A stretch of DNA of 64,000 nucleotides from Paracoccus liaowanqingii (GTDB lineage: Bacteria; Pseudomonadota; Alphaproteobacteria; Rhodobacterales; Rhodobacteraceae). The stretch lies in NCBI RefSeq assembly GCF_004683865.2, contig NZ_CP040764.1, positions 124,001 through 188,000 of the forward strand, written 5' to 3'. Below the pieces are notes generated by a model that worked only from the letters and a program-made list of their open reading frames with translations, did no database searches and was not told the origin of the DNA. Shown here in pieces: positions 19,060-29,261 of the stretch. The number at the start of each line of letters is the position of its first letter. The stretch's first letter is position 1. The position numbers were made by a program, and so were the translations under genes.

Positions 19060-19899
19060 ATGAGCCTGGCCCGCCGGTCCCTTGCGCGCAGCATCGCCGC
19101 CCATGCGGTGCTGATCACCTATACCGTGATCGCGCTGTTCCCGGTCTTCGTCATCGTGGTCAACAGCGTCAAGTCGCGCCGGGCGATCTTTGCCGATCCG
19201 CTGGCCTGGCCCACGGCCGAGACCTTCGATCCGGTCGGATACCAGACGGTGCTGCGGCAGGGCGATTTCCTGCTGTATTTCCAGAACTCGATGATCGTGA
19301 CGGTGGCCAGCCTGTTCTTCGTCCTGCTGTTCGGGGCGATGGCGGCCTTCGCGCTGTCGGAATACCGCTTCCGGGGCAACAGCCTGATGGGGCTGTATCT
19401 GGCGCTTGGGATCATGATCCCGATCCGGCTTGGCACGGTGGTGATCCTGCAGATGATGGTGGCCAGCGGGCTGGTCAACACGCTGACGGCGCTGGTGCTG
19501 GTCTATACCGCGCAGGGGCTGCCCCTGGCGGTGTTCATCCTGTCCGAGTTCATGCGCGGCGTGTCCGACGATCTGAAGAATGCGGGGCGCATCGACGGGC
19601 TGTCGGAATACGCGATCTTCTTCCGGCTGGTGCTGCCGCTGGTGCGGCCCGCGATGGCGACGGTGGCGGTCTTCACCATGATCCCGATCTGGAACGACCT
19701 GTGGTTCCCGCTGATCTTGGCGCCGTCCGAGGCGACCAAGACGATCACCTTGGGCAGCCAGGTCTTCATCGGGCAGTTCGTCACCAACTGGAACGCGGTG
19801 CTGGCGGCGCTGAGCCTTGCCATCCTGCCGGTTCTGGTGATGTATCTGATCTTCTCGCGCCAGCTGATCCGGGGCATCACCGCAGGAGCCGTCAAATGA
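19060..19899 (+). CDS. Carbohydrate ABC transporter permease (MalG type)
   Basis: 279 residues, six membrane segments, starting ITYTVIALFPVFVIVVNSVK. The EAA-type loop reads NAGRIDGLSEYAIFFRLVLP before the C-terminal helices. It pairs with the preceding permease. The stop overlaps the oxidoreductase start by four bases (ATGA), so the sugar-processing enzyme is coupled to the transporter. Confidence 0.92.
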   Translation: MSLARRSLARSIAAHAVLITYTVIALFPVFVIVVNSVKSRRAIFADPLAWPTAETFDPVGYQTVLRQGDFLLYFQNSMIVTVASLFFVLLFGAMAAFALSEYRFRGNSLMGLYLALGIMIPIRLGTVVILQMMVASGLVNTLTALVLVYTAQGLPLAVFILSEFMRGVSDDLKNAGRIDGLSEYAIFFRLVLPLVRPAMATVAVFTMIPIWNDLWFPLILAPSEATKTITLGSQVFIGQFVTNWNAVLAALSLAILPVLVMYLIFSRQLIRGITAGAVK

Positions 19900-20918
19900 T
19901 CAGGGTGCTTGTCGTGGGCCTGGGGAACATGGGGATCAGCCATGCGCTGGCCTATCACCACAGCCCCGAGTTTGAGATCGTGGGGCTGGTCAACCGCAGC
20001 GCGCCCGATCTGCCCGAGGCACTGGCGGGCTATCCGGCCGGCACCGATTTTGCCGAGGCGCTGGCGCGGCTGGCCCCCGATCTGGTCTGCGTGGCGACCT
20101 ATTCCGACAGCCATGCCGACCTGGCGGTGGCCGCGATGCGGGCGGGGGCGCATGTGTTTGTCGAGAAGCCGCTGGCGACCTCGGTCGCCGATGCGCGGCG
20201 GGTGGTGGAGTGCGCGGCCGAGACCGGGCGCAAGCTGGTCGTGGGATACATCCTGCGCCACCATCCCAGCTGGCAGCGGCTGATCGCCGAGGCGCGGGCC
20301 TTGGGCGGGCCCTATGTGTTCCGGCTGAACCTGAACCAGCAGTCGTCAGGCCCCACATGGGAGGTGCACAAGGCGCTGATGCGCACCACGCCGCCCATCG
20401 TCGATTGCGGCGTCCATTATGTCGACGTGATGTGCCAGATCACCGATGCCGCACCGATCGAGGTGCGCGGCATGGGCCTGCGCCTGTCGGACGAGATCGC
20501 GCCCGACATGTACAATTACGGCCATTTCCAAGTGATCTTCGAGGACGGGTCCTGCGGCTGGTACGAGGCCGGGTGGGGGCCGATGATGTCGGACACCGCC
20601 TTCTTCGTGAAGGACGTGATCAGCCCGCGCGGCGCCGTCTCGATCCGCATGGCCGAGGATGCGCGCTCGGACGACATCGACACGCATACGCGCACGGCCC
20701 GCCTGCGGGTGCATCGCGCCGGCATCGGCACGCAGGATCTGGACATGACGGACGAGCCCGGCCACCAGCAGCTCTGCGACGCGCAGGCGGGTTTCGTGGC
20801 CCGCGCCATCGGAGGTGATCTGGACCTGACGCGGCACATGGGCGATGCGGTGGCCTCGCTGGCCGTCTGTCTGGCGGCGGATGAAAGCGTGCGATCCGGC
20901 CAGCCGGTGCGCCTGTGA
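19896..20918 (+). CDS. Gfo/Idh/MocA family oxidoreductase
   Basis: 340 residues. The NAD(P)-binding Rossmann start [17 protein letters not shown] carries GxGxxG. The family hallmark EKP in [15 protein letters not shown] lies near residue 95, and [14 protein letters not shown] near residue 170 holds the catalytic-type Asp/His. Such enzymes oxidise or epimerise sugars or sugar derivatives. It is embedded between permease and ATPase genes of a sugar ABC operon, so it probably acts on the imported compound. Its stop lies 12 bases before the ATPase start. Confidence 0.9.
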   Translation: MIRVLVVGLGNMGISHALAYHHSPEFEIVGLVNRSAPDLPEALAGYPAGTDFAEALARLAPDLVCVATYSDSHADLAVAAMRAGAHVFVEKPLATSVADARRVVECAAETGRKLVVGYILRHHPSWQRLIAEARALGGPYVFRLNLNQQSSGPTWEVHKALMRTTPPIVDCGVHYVDVMCQITDAAPIEVRGMGLRLSDEIAPDMYNYGHFQVIFEDGSCGWYEAGWGPMMSDTAFFVKDVISPRGAVSIRMAEDARSDDIDTHTRTARLRVHRAGIGTQDLDMTDEPGHQQLCDAQAGFVARAIGGDLDLTRHMGDAVASLAVCLAADESVRSGQPVRL

Positions 20919-20929
20919 CGGAGGATGCG

Positions 20930-21931
<1,002 letters not shown>

Positions 21932-22015
21932 ACCGCCTTCCGGTTGTGTAAACCTTGTAGTTTAGCCCGAAACTTTGCACAGTGCCCCGAGGGAAGCCAT
22001 CGGCGGGGTGTCGGA

Positions 22016-22992
22016 ATGTATGACGAAGCGAAGCTGGAGGACGAGGCGGGACGGCTGGCCGCGCTGCGGCGCTATCACGCGCTGGACACGGCGCCCGAGA
22101 CCGAGTTCTCGCAGATCGTCGGGCTGGTGCGCGACATCTTCCAGGTCGATCAGGCGGCGGTCACCCTGATCGACCGCAAGCGGCAGTGGATGATGGCTTC
22201 GGCGGGCGGACCCCGGGCCGAATGCCGCCGCGAGGATGCCTTCTGCAACCACACGATCCGGTCCGCGAAGCCGATGGCAATCCCCAACCTGCTGGAGGAC
22301 GACCGCTTCCGCGACAACCCCTTCGTGCAGGGCGATACGCATATGCGCGCCTATCTGGGCGTGCCGCTGACCTCGCCCGAGGGCTACAATGTCGGCGCGC
22401 TCTGCCTGCTGCACAGCGCGCCGCGCCCGTTCACGGCCACCGATGCGGATATTCTGGTGCGGTTTTCCGAACTCGTCGTCTCGCAATTGGAGATGCGGCT
22501 GATCGCGCAGCAGGACGAGCTGACCGGCACCCTGTCGCGCCGCGCCTTCCTGCAACGGCTGGACGGGGCACTGGCCTCGCCGGATCCCTTCGCGCTGGTG
22601 GTGATGGATCTGGACCTGTTCAAGGCGATCAACGACGGGTTCGGCCATCCCGTGGGCGACATCGTGCTGAATCCACGGCCCAGATGATCGGCGGCCAGGT
22701 CCGGTCGGGCGACGCCTTCGGCCGCTTGGGCGGCGAGGAATTCGGGCTGCTGCTGGCGGGCGCCGACAGCCGCGATGCGATGGCCCTGGCCGACCGCATC
22801 CGCGCCCATGTCGGCGCGCAGGTCATCGCCGAGACGGGCCGCCCGGTGACGCTGAGCCTGGGGGTGGCGATGCGCATGGCCGCCGACGACCGCATCTCGA
22901 TGCTGCGGCGCGCGGATCTGGCGCTCTACGAGGCCAAGCATGACGGGCGCAACCGCACGGTCCTGGCCCGTGCGGGCGAGGCCGCCTGCTGA
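22016..22992 (+). CDS. GAF-GGDEF diguanylate cyclase, reading frame interrupted
   Basis: From ATG 22016 a GAF domain (about residues 20-160, with DQAAVTLIDRKRQWM and FCNHTIRSAKPM) leads into a GGDEF domain (DLDLFKAINDGFGHPVGDIVL). The frame ends at 22687, but the rest of the domain continues at once in another frame: RSGDAFGRLGGEEFGLLLAG to 22992. One missing base near 22670 (in GAATCC) explains it. Restored, the protein has about 325 residues and an intact GGEEF active site for making cyclic di-GMP. It could be a true mutation or a sequence error. Confidence 0.8.
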
Positions 22993-23027
22993 CGGGGCGA
23001 TCCCCGATCCTCCGAGTCTTTCAGGCG

Positions 23028-23052
23028 GGAACAAAGCGCCCCTCCACCGGTT
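23028..23052 (+). promoter_or_regulatory. EcfG-type general stress promoter for manganese catalase
   Basis: GGAAC at 23028-23032, 16-base spacer, GGTT at 23049-23052, ending 105 bases before the catalase start. It matches exactly the pattern found in front of genes in the 33-46 kb stress island. The published alphaproteobacterial general stress consensus is close to GGAAC-N16/17-CGTT. That it is used by the EcfG-like factor encoded at 35108 is inference. Confidence 0.75.
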
Positions 23053-23157
23053 CAGGCGCCCGATGACCGACACCCTGCCCAAGCGGCCGCGTCATTGCCC
23101 GGTCGGGACATCTTGTCCCACGGCCGGGCCGCCGCCTGACAGCAACCGGAGACAGAC

Positions 23158-23982
23158 ATGTTCTATACCGACAACAAGCTGCAATTCCCCGTCCGCGTCG
23201 ACAGCCCCGATCCCCTCTTCGCGCGGGCCCTCCAGCAGGCCATCGGCGGCGTCGAGGGCGAGATCCGCGTCGCCATGCAGTATTTCTTCCAGGCCTGCGG
23301 CGCGCGCGGCGATGTCCGCTTCCGCGACCTCTTGATGAACACCGCCGCCGAGGAGCTGGGCCATATCGAGATGCTGGCCACCGCCGTGGCGCTGAACCTG
23401 GAAGGCGCGCCCTTGGCCCTGCAGGAAGAGGGCGCCCGCGACAAGGCGGTCGAGGCCGTGATGGGTGGCATGAACCTCAAGAACCTGCTCTCGGCGGGCA
23501 TGTCGGCCATGCCGGTGGACAGCGACGGCGTACCGTTCAACATGTCCCACATCTATGCCAGCGGGAACATCGCCGCCGACATGACCGCCAATATCGCGGC
23601 GGAATCGACCGGTCGCATCCTGGCCGTGCGCCTGTACAACATGACGCCCGATGCCGGGATGAAGGAGATGCTGTCCTATCTGATCGCCCGCGACACCATG
23701 CACCAGAACCAGTGGATGGCCGCATTGGAGGAACTGGGCGGCGCGCGGGGCGTCTTCCCGATCCCCAACAGCTTCCCGCAGGAGCAGGAAAACCAGGACT
23801 TCAGCTATGCCTATCTGGGCTTCCAGGCGGATGGCAGCGCACCCGCACCGGGCCGCTGGTCCGAGGGTCCCTCGGTCGACGGCAAGGGCACCTTCGTGAC
23901 GCAGCCGATGGGCGCGCTTGGCGAACAGCCCGATCTGGGCCCGGCCAAGCCGAACAGCGGCGCGCAGGTCGAACAGATGTGA
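23158..23982 (+). CDS. Manganese catalase
   Basis: 274 residues, opening MFYTDNKLQFPVRVDSPDP as is typical of the family. Dimanganese ligands are expected in GGVEGEIRVAMQYFFQ (Glu), AAEELGHIEMLATAV (Glu and His), NIAAESTGRILAV (Glu) and ARDTMHQNQWMAALE (His). It destroys hydrogen peroxide without heme in the cytoplasm. An exact EcfG-type promoter precedes it and a strong terminator follows it, so it forms a single-gene stress transcription unit. Confidence 0.95.
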   Translation: MFYTDNKLQFPVRVDSPDPLFARALQQAIGGVEGEIRVAMQYFFQACGARGDVRFRDLLMNTAAEELGHIEMLATAVALNLEGAPLALQEEGARDKAVEAVMGGMNLKNLLSAGMSAMPVDSDGVPFNMSHIYASGNIAADMTANIAAESTGRILAVRLYNMTPDAGMKEMLSYLIARDTMHQNQWMAALEELGGARGVFPIPNSFPQEQENQDFSYAYLGFQADGSAPAPGRWSEGPSVDGKGTFVTQPMGALGEQPDLGPAKPNSGAQVEQM

Positions 23983-24009
23983 TCCAAGGCCCCGGGGCCG
24001 AACTGACGG

Positions 24010-24041
24010 GGGCGGACCCGGCATTGCGCCGGGCCCGCCCT
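24010..24041 (+). terminator. Intrinsic terminator after manganese catalase
   Basis: GGGCGGACCCGGC pairs with GCCGGGCCCGCCC (one mismatch) around a short loop, followed by TTTCTC. It lies 28 bases after the catalase stop. Confidence 0.75.
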
Positions 24042-24082
24042 TTCTCGTGCCGGGGATCCGATGCCCCTTGGCTGCGCCCGCA

Positions 24083-24844
24083 TCAGGTCGGGCTGCGGTC
24101 GGCCCATCCGGCGAAGATCCGTTCCAGCGCCACCACGATGTAATAAAGGACGATCCCCAGCCCGGCCAGGGCCAGCAGCACCGCAAACATCAGCGGATAG
24201 TCGGAATTGGTGCGCCCGCTGTCGAACAGCGCGCCCAGGCCCCGCCCGTGGGGCGAGACGATCTCCATCAGGTTGGTGCCGATGAAGGCCAGCGTGACCG
24301 CGACCTTCAGCGCGCCGAAGAACTCGGGCAGGGTCTTGGGCAGGGCGATCTTGCGAAAGATCGTCAGCTTGGACGCGCCGAGCGAGCGCAGGATGTCGCG
24401 GTATTCCGGCTCCAGCGTGGACAGCCCGATTGAGACCGACACCGCGATGGGAAAGAAGCTGATCATGAAGGCGATCAGCACCGTGTTGAAGTCATGCGCG
24501 CCCACGAACATCAGCGCCACGATGGGCACCACGGTCGCCTTGGGCACGGCATTGAACCCCACCAGCAGCGGATAGAGCGCGTCGCGCATGGTGCGCGAGA
24601 AGCCCATGACCATGCCGAGCGCGGTGCCGAAGACCACCGCCAGCAGCAGCCCCGCCACGGTGCGCCACAGCGTCTGCCAGCCCATCACCACGAACAGCTC
24701 GGCATAGCGGACATAGGCCGGACCCAGATCCGAGGGCGAGGCCATGCGATAGTTGGGCCACTGGTTCCACCAGACCAGAGCCTCCCACAGGCCGAGGAAG
24801 ATCAGGATGGCCAGGACGGGGATGGCGATGCGGCGCAGGCTCAT
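24083..24844 (-). CDS. ABC transporter permease (SsuC/TauC/ThiX-like)
   Basis: 253 residues with about six membrane segments, beginning IAIPVLAILIFLGLWEALVWW. The EAA-like cytoplasmic loop is RDILRSLGASKLTIFRKIALP. This is the single-subunit permease style of nitrate/sulfonate/taurine/thiamine-precursor systems. Its start overlaps the ATPase stop by four bases. Substrate is unknown; the binding protein at 25639 is of the NMT1/TauA class. Confidence 0.9.
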   Translation of the reverse strand: MSLRRIAIPVLAILIFLGLWEALVWWNQWPNYRMASPSDLGPAYVRYAELFVVMGWQTLWRTVAGLLLAVVFGTALGMVMGFSRTMRDALYPLLVGFNAVPKATVVPIVALMFVGAHDFNTVLIAFMISFFPIAVSVSIGLSTLEPEYRDILRSLGASKLTIFRKIALPKTLPEFFGALKVAVTLAFIGTNLMEIVSPHGRGLGALFDSGRTNSDYPLMFAVLLALAGLGIVLYYIVVALERIFAGWADRSPT

Positions 24845-25629
24845 GCGGGGACCTCGGCCCGGCCTTGGGCGATCTGGATCTGGTGGCGCAGCAGGTTCAG
24901 GCGTTCGGCCGCGTCGGGGGTGTAGAGGTCGTCCAGCGTCCGGGCGGTGCCGCCCGGCACGGCCATGCGGTATTGCGCCGTGGCCGGGCGGCCCGACAGC
25001 ACCACCACCTCGTCGGCCAGGAACAGCGATTCCCGCAGGTCATGGGTGATGAGCAGAGTGGTGAACGGCTCCTGCCGGCGCAGCGCGTGCATGGTCTGCC
25101 ACAGATCCTCGCGGGTGAAGGCGTCCAGCGCGCCGAAGGGCTCGTCCAGGATCAGCACCTCGGGCTTGTGGACGATGGCGCGGCACAGCGAGGCGCGCTG
25201 GCGCATGCCGCCCGACAGCTCGGACGGGCGCTTGTCCTCGAACCCCTCCAGACCCACCAGCGCCAGCAGTTCGCGGGCGCGGGCCACGCGGTCGCGCCGC
25301 GGCATGCGCGGGGTCACGATCTCCAGCGGCAGGATCACGTTGTCCAGGATCGACCGCCATTCCAGCAGGACCGGGTTCTGGAAGGCCATGCCCACCGTGC
25401 TGCGCGGGCCGCGCACGGCCTCGCCATGCAGGAAGACCTCGCCCCGGTCGGGCTTCATCAGCCCCGCGATCAGCCGCGTCAGGGTGGATTTCCCGCAGCC
25501 CGAGGGGCCGACGACGGCGCAGAACGCGCCCTCGGGGATGGCCAGCGACAGATCGTCCAGAACCGGCAGCGGGCCGTTGGGCGTCTTGTAGGCATGGGTG
25601 ACATGCCGGATCTCGACGGTGTTGGTCAT
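24841..25629 (-). CDS. ABC transporter ATP-binding protein (SsuB/TauB-like)
   Basis: 262 residues. Walker A is GPSGCGKST, the Q-loop MAFQNPVLLEWRSILDN, the signature LSGGMRQRASLCRA, Walker B VLILDEPFGALD, and the switch His in LITHDLRESLFLAD. It powers the neighbouring permease. It lies nine bases downstream of the binding-protein gene in the operon binding protein-ATPase-permease. Confidence 0.92.
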   Translation of the reverse strand: MTNTVEIRHVTHAYKTPNGPLPVLDDLSLAIPEGAFCAVVGPSGCGKSTLTRLIAGLMKPDRGEVFLHGEAVRGPRSTVGMAFQNPVLLEWRSILDNVILPLEIVTPRMPRRDRVARARELLALVGLEGFEDKRPSELSGGMRQRASLCRAIVHKPEVLILDEPFGALDAFTREDLWQTMHALRRQEPFTTLLITHDLRESLFLADEVVVLSGRPATAQYRMAVPGGTARTLDDLYTPDAAERLNLLRHQIQIAQGRAEVPA

Positions 25630-25638
25630 GCGCGCGGA

Positions 25639-26646
25639 TCAGTCCATCGTCAGGCTGCCGTCATCGGGCAGCCAGGCGTCGCTGAAATAGAGCGCGGGGT
25701 CGGGCTCGTTCTGGAACTCGTAGGTCAGCTTGATCTGTTCGACCGCATTGGCGAGCCGGTCCGGATCGACATTGCCCATGCCGTTCTCCGTGACCCACTC
25801 GGTCATCACGTTCTGCTCCATCGCCAGGGTCAGGCGCTGCAGTTCCAGATCCGCATCCATCCCTGGATTGCGCGAGCCGAGCGCCGCGATCGCGGCCTCG
25901 GGGTCGGCGGCGGTGTCCTTCCACCCGGCGGCAACCGCGCGCAGGAAGCCGGTCACGGCCTCGGGGTTCTCGGCGGCGAAGTCGGTGTTCACGATCACCG
26001 CATTGCCGTACAGATCCACGCCGTGATCGGCCATCAGGATCACCGACAGATCGTCGCCGTCCACGCCAAGCCGCATGGTGTTCAGATAGGACGTGAACGA
26101 GAACCCGGTGACCGCCGCCACCTTGCCCTCGGCCAGCATCGGCTCGCGCGTGGGGAAACCCACCGGCTCGATGGTGATGCGGTCCATGTCCAGGTCGTTC
26201 TCGGCGGCGAAGATCGGGAACTGCGCCCAGGCCCCGTCCGGGGGCGGGGCGCCCAGGACCTTGTCCATCAGGTCGGCGGGTTCGCTGACGCCAAGCGACT
26301 TGCGCCCGATCACCGCGAAGGCGGGCTTGTCATAGACCATCATCGCCGCGATCACCGGGGCGCCGGGGTTCTGGTCCAGGAAGCGGACCAGGCTGTTGAT
26401 GTCGGCAAAGCCCACCGGGAAGGCGCCGGTCGCCACCTTGGGGATCGCGTCCAGCGAGCCCTCGCCCGCCGTCACCTCGACCTCCAGCCCCTCGGCCTCG
26501 AAATGGCCCTGATCGACGGCCACGAAATAGGGCGCGGCGGGGCCTTCGAAGCGCCAGTCCAGCGCGAAGGGCATCGAGGTCTGGGCCGCCGCCGCCCCGG
26601 TCATCAGAAGGGTGGCGGCAAGCGGGGCGAGGGAGCGGTGGAACAT
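25639..26646 (-). CDS. ABC transporter substrate-binding protein, NMT1/THI5-TauA class
   Basis: 335 residues from ATG 26646. The signal peptide ends near residue 21 (GAAAAQT). The mature protein starts MPFALDWRFEGPAAPYFVA then GHFEAEGLEVEV, the typical opening of NMT1-like receptors, followed by VGFADINSLVRFL. It binds a small ligand in the periplasm. A histone-deacetylase-like amidohydrolase, a FAD dehydrogenase and an exporter lie just upstream on the same strand, which suggests uptake of an amide or hydroxy-acid compound. The ligand is not identifiable. Confidence 0.88.
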   Translation of the reverse strand: MFHRSLAPLAATLLMTGAAAAQTSMPFALDWRFEGPAAPYFVAVDQGHFEAEGLEVEVTAGEGSLDAIPKVATGAFPVGFADINSLVRFLDQNPGAPVIAAMMVYDKPAFAVIGRKSLGVSEPADLMDKVLGAPPPDGAWAQFPIFAAENDLDMDRITIEPVGFPTREPMLAEGKVAAVTGFSFTSYLNTMRLGVDGDDLSVILMADHGVDLYGNAVIVNTDFAAENPEAVTGFLRAVAAGWKDTAADPEAAIAALGSRNPGMDADLELQRLTLAMEQNVMTEWVTENGMGNVDPDRLANAVEQIKLTYEFQNEPDPALYFSDAWLPDDGSLTMD

Positions 26647-26760
26647 GGGTCGGCAACCTTCCTGACGGGCGATGGGTGCCGCGACTTTGGGCAGCAACGC
26701 CGGGGCGGTCAAGCGACAGGTCGCGGGGCGAAGCCGTCGGTCCGGGTTGCTGCCCGAAAA

Positions 26761-27792
26761 TCAGGCAGACACGCCGCCGCGCAGGCCGGTCAGATAGCTG
26801 GCCAGATTGTCGCCCAGCACGGGCTGCAGATAGCCGCCCTCCTGCACGTTCAGGACCGGCAGGCCAGCCGCCGCGATGGCCGCAGCGATCCGCGCGAAGC
26901 CCTGGGTCGTGACGGTCATCCCTTGGAACGGGTCGCCCTCATGCGCGTCCAGCCCCAGGGCCACGACGATGACCGAGGCGCCGAAGGCCGCGATCTGGTC
27001 CAGCGCGCCCGCCAGCGCCTGCAGATAGGCCGCGTCCCCGCTGCCCCGCGCCAGAGGCAGGTTCAGGGTATAGCCCGTGCCCCGCCCGATCCCGCATTCC
27101 TGCGCCCCGCCCGCGTAGAAGGGATAGAACTCGGCCGGATCGACATGGATCGAGACGGTCAGCACGTCGTCGCGATCCTCGAAGATGCCCTGCGTGCCGT
27201 TGCCGTGATGCACGTCGATGTCCAGGATCGCGGGCCGGTGCCCCGCCGCGCGCAGATGCTGCGCCGCGATGGCGGTGTTGTTGAGAAAGCAGAACCCCCC
27301 CGCCACCTCGCGATAGGCATGGTGCCCCGAGGGACGGCACAGCGCATAGGCCCACCGCTCGCCGCGCAGGATCGCATCCGCCGCCGTCAGGGCCGATTGC
27401 GCCGACCAGTAGACCGCGTCCCAGGTCGCGGCCGAGACGGGGCAGGAGGTGTCGGCGTTGTGAAAGCCGATCTGCGCCTCGGTGCCGGTCGCGTAATGGA
27501 CGTTGCGGTCGGGCGCAATGCGGCTTGGCACGACCTCGTCCAGGCCCGGCACCTCGGCGGCGCGGCGCGCGTGGATGCCGCGCAGATAGGTCAGGTAGCG
27601 CGGCGTGTGGATCGCGGCCAAGGGCGCCATACCGTGATCGACGGGCGGGACAGGCTGCAGCCCCGCGCGGGCCACGCCTGCCAGCAGCGCCTCGACCCGG
27701 GCGGGGCGGTCGGGGTTCTGCACGATCTTGCCATCCACCAGCCGGAAGCGGGGATCGTGCAGGCGCTGGCGGTCGTCGAAGATCACGGTCAT
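26761..27792 (-). CDS. Histone deacetylase family protein / acetylpolyamine amidohydrolase
   Basis: 343 residues. The zinc-hydrolase motifs are all present: RPSGHHAYREVAGGFCFLNN (tandem His), AILDIDVHHGNGTQGIF (Asp-x-His metal ligands) and VVALGLDAHEGDPFQGM (third metal Asp). The family removes acetyl groups from amines, including acetylated polyamines in bacteria. Its start overlaps the FAD dehydrogenase stop by four bases. The ABC binding-protein gene is 114 bases downstream. A role in opening an imported acetylated amine is plausible but unproven. Confidence 0.9.
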   Translation of the reverse strand: MTVIFDDRQRLHDPRFRLVDGKIVQNPDRPARVEALLAGVARAGLQPVPPVDHGMAPLAAIHTPRYLTYLRGIHARRAAEVPGLDEVVPSRIAPDRNVHYATGTEAQIGFHNADTSCPVSAATWDAVYWSAQSALTAADAILRGERWAYALCRPSGHHAYREVAGGFCFLNNTAIAAQHLRAAGHRPAILDIDVHHGNGTQGIFEDRDDVLTVSIHVDPAEFYPFYAGGAQECGIGRGTGYTLNLPLARGSGDAAYLQALAGALDQIAAFGASVIVVALGLDAHEGDPFQGMTVTTQGFARIAAAIAAAGLPVLNVQEGGYLQPVLGDNLASYLTGLRGGVSA

Positions 27793-29180
27793 GGGGTCGT
27801 CCTTGGAATGGTCTTGCCGGGGTTGAGGATGCCTTGGGGGTCCAGCGCGTCCTTGATGGCACGCATCACCTCCAGCGCGACGGGGTCCTTGTGCCGCGCC
27901 ATCGGCGCCAGCTTCGAGATGCCGACCCCGTGCTCGGCCGAGAAGGTGCCCGCCATCCCGACCGCCAGCGCGTCGATCTGCGCCCTGAGCGCGAATTTCA
28001 GCGCCGGATCGTCGCGCGAGGGCCAGCAGGTGTAATGGATGTTGCCGTCGCCCAGATGCGCGACCGACAGCACCTCGCATCCGGGGTCGATCTCGCGCAG
28101 CAGCGGCTCGATCCGGCGCAGGAAGTCGGGGACCACGTCGCGGGGCAGGGCGATGTCGGTGTCCAGCACCGGGCGGCGGGCGAAGGCGATCTCGGCCGCC
28201 GCCTCGCGCCGCGCCCACATGGCACGCCGCTGCGCCTCGCTGGCGGCGATGACGGCATCCGCGATGATCCCGGCCTCCAGCTGGGTCGTCAGGATCTGCT
28301 CGACGCGCTCGGCCAGATCGCCCGCGCGGGTGGCGGCCAGCTCGACCAGCAGGTTGACGGGATGGGACGCGTCGAAGGGCTCGCGCGCGCCGGGATGCAG
28401 GGCCAGATGCCCCTCGATGAAGGCGCGGGGCATGAACTCGAAGGCCACGACCGCATCGCCCGAGGCGTCCTGGATGGTGTTCAGCAGATCGGTCGCGGCA
28501 TCCAGCGAGGCCATGGCGACCATCGCCGTCACCCGTTCGGCCGGGCGGGGATGCAGCTTCATCACGGCGGCGGTGATGATGCCCAGCTGCCCCTCGGCCC
28601 CGATCATCAGGTCGCGCAGGTCCAGGCCGGAATTGTCCTTGTGCAGCGCCTGCATCAGGTCCAGCACCCGCCCGTCGGCCAGCACCACCTCCAGCCCCAG
28701 GCACAGCTCGCGCGTGTTGCCATAGCGCAGCACGTTGGCGCCGCCCGCATTGGTCGACAGCACGCCGCCGATCATCGCCGATCCCGCCGCCCCGAAGGAC
28801 AGGGGAAAGATCAGCCCGTGATCGTCCGCCGCCGCATCCAGGGCGGCGACGATCACCCCGGCCTCGACCACCGCGACGCGGGACCGGGGGTTGATCTCGC
28901 GGATGCGGTTCATGCGGTCCAGCGACAGCACGATCGCGTCCTGCCCCATCGCCCCGCCGTTGAGCCCGGTCTTGCCCGAGACCGGCACCACCGGCAGGCC
29001 CCGCGCACCCGCCAGCCGCAGGACCGCCGCCACCTGATCGCGGTCGGCGGGGCGGGCGACGGCCAGCGGCTCGCCGTGATACTGGCCGGTCCAGTCGCTG
29101 ATCCAGGGAGCCATGTCCGCGCCGGTCAGGACATGCGGCGCCCCCAGGATCTGGGACAGGTCTGCGGTCAGGTCGGTCAT
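27789..29180 (-). CDS. FAD-binding oxidoreductase, GlcD / D-2-hydroxyglutarate dehydrogenase-like
   Basis: 463 residues. The FAD-binding type 4 (PCMH) domain covers about residues 35-215, with LPVVPVSGKTGLNGGAM and FPLSFGAAGSAMIGGVLSTN then GGANVLRYGN. The FAD-linked oxidase C-terminal domain ends with VAHLGDGNIHYTCW and FSAEHGVGISKL, the metal/substrate histidine region. It oxidises a D-2-hydroxy acid. It is coupled by a 4-bp overlap to the amidohydrolase gene. The substrate is not determined. Confidence 0.9.
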   Translation of the reverse strand: MTDLTADLSQILGAPHVLTGADMAPWISDWTGQYHGEPLAVARPADRDQVAAVLRLAGARGLPVVPVSGKTGLNGGAMGQDAIVLSLDRMNRIREINPRSRVAVVEAGVIVAALDAAADDHGLIFPLSFGAAGSAMIGGVLSTNAGGANVLRYGNTRELCLGLEVVLADGRVLDLMQALHKDNSGLDLRDLMIGAEGQLGIITAAVMKLHPRPAERVTAMVAMASLDAATDLLNTIQDASGDAVVAFEFMPRAFIEGHLALHPGAREPFDASHPVNLLVELAATRAGDLAERVEQILTTQLEAGIIADAVIAASEAQRRAMWARREAAAEIAFARRPVLDTDIALPRDVVPDFLRRIEPLLREIDPGCEVLSVAHLGDGNIHYTCWPSRDDPALKFALRAQIDALAVGMAGTFSAEHGVGISKLAPMARHKDPVALEVMRAIKDALDPQGILNPGKTIPRTTP

Positions 29181-29261
29181 GGGGTCTTCCTCGGGCAGGG
29201 TATCGGCGGGGTCAGCCTACAGGCCCGCGCGGGGCATCGGAAGAGGGATGGGGCGACCGGC

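Noticed and set aside
24865..28035. Very long open frame (over 1000 codons) on the plus strand opposite the ABC/amidohydrolase genes
   Set aside because: It is a by-product of high GC content. Its translation is Gly/Arg/His/Gln-rich without domains, and the minus-strand genes in the same place have clear catalytic motifs.
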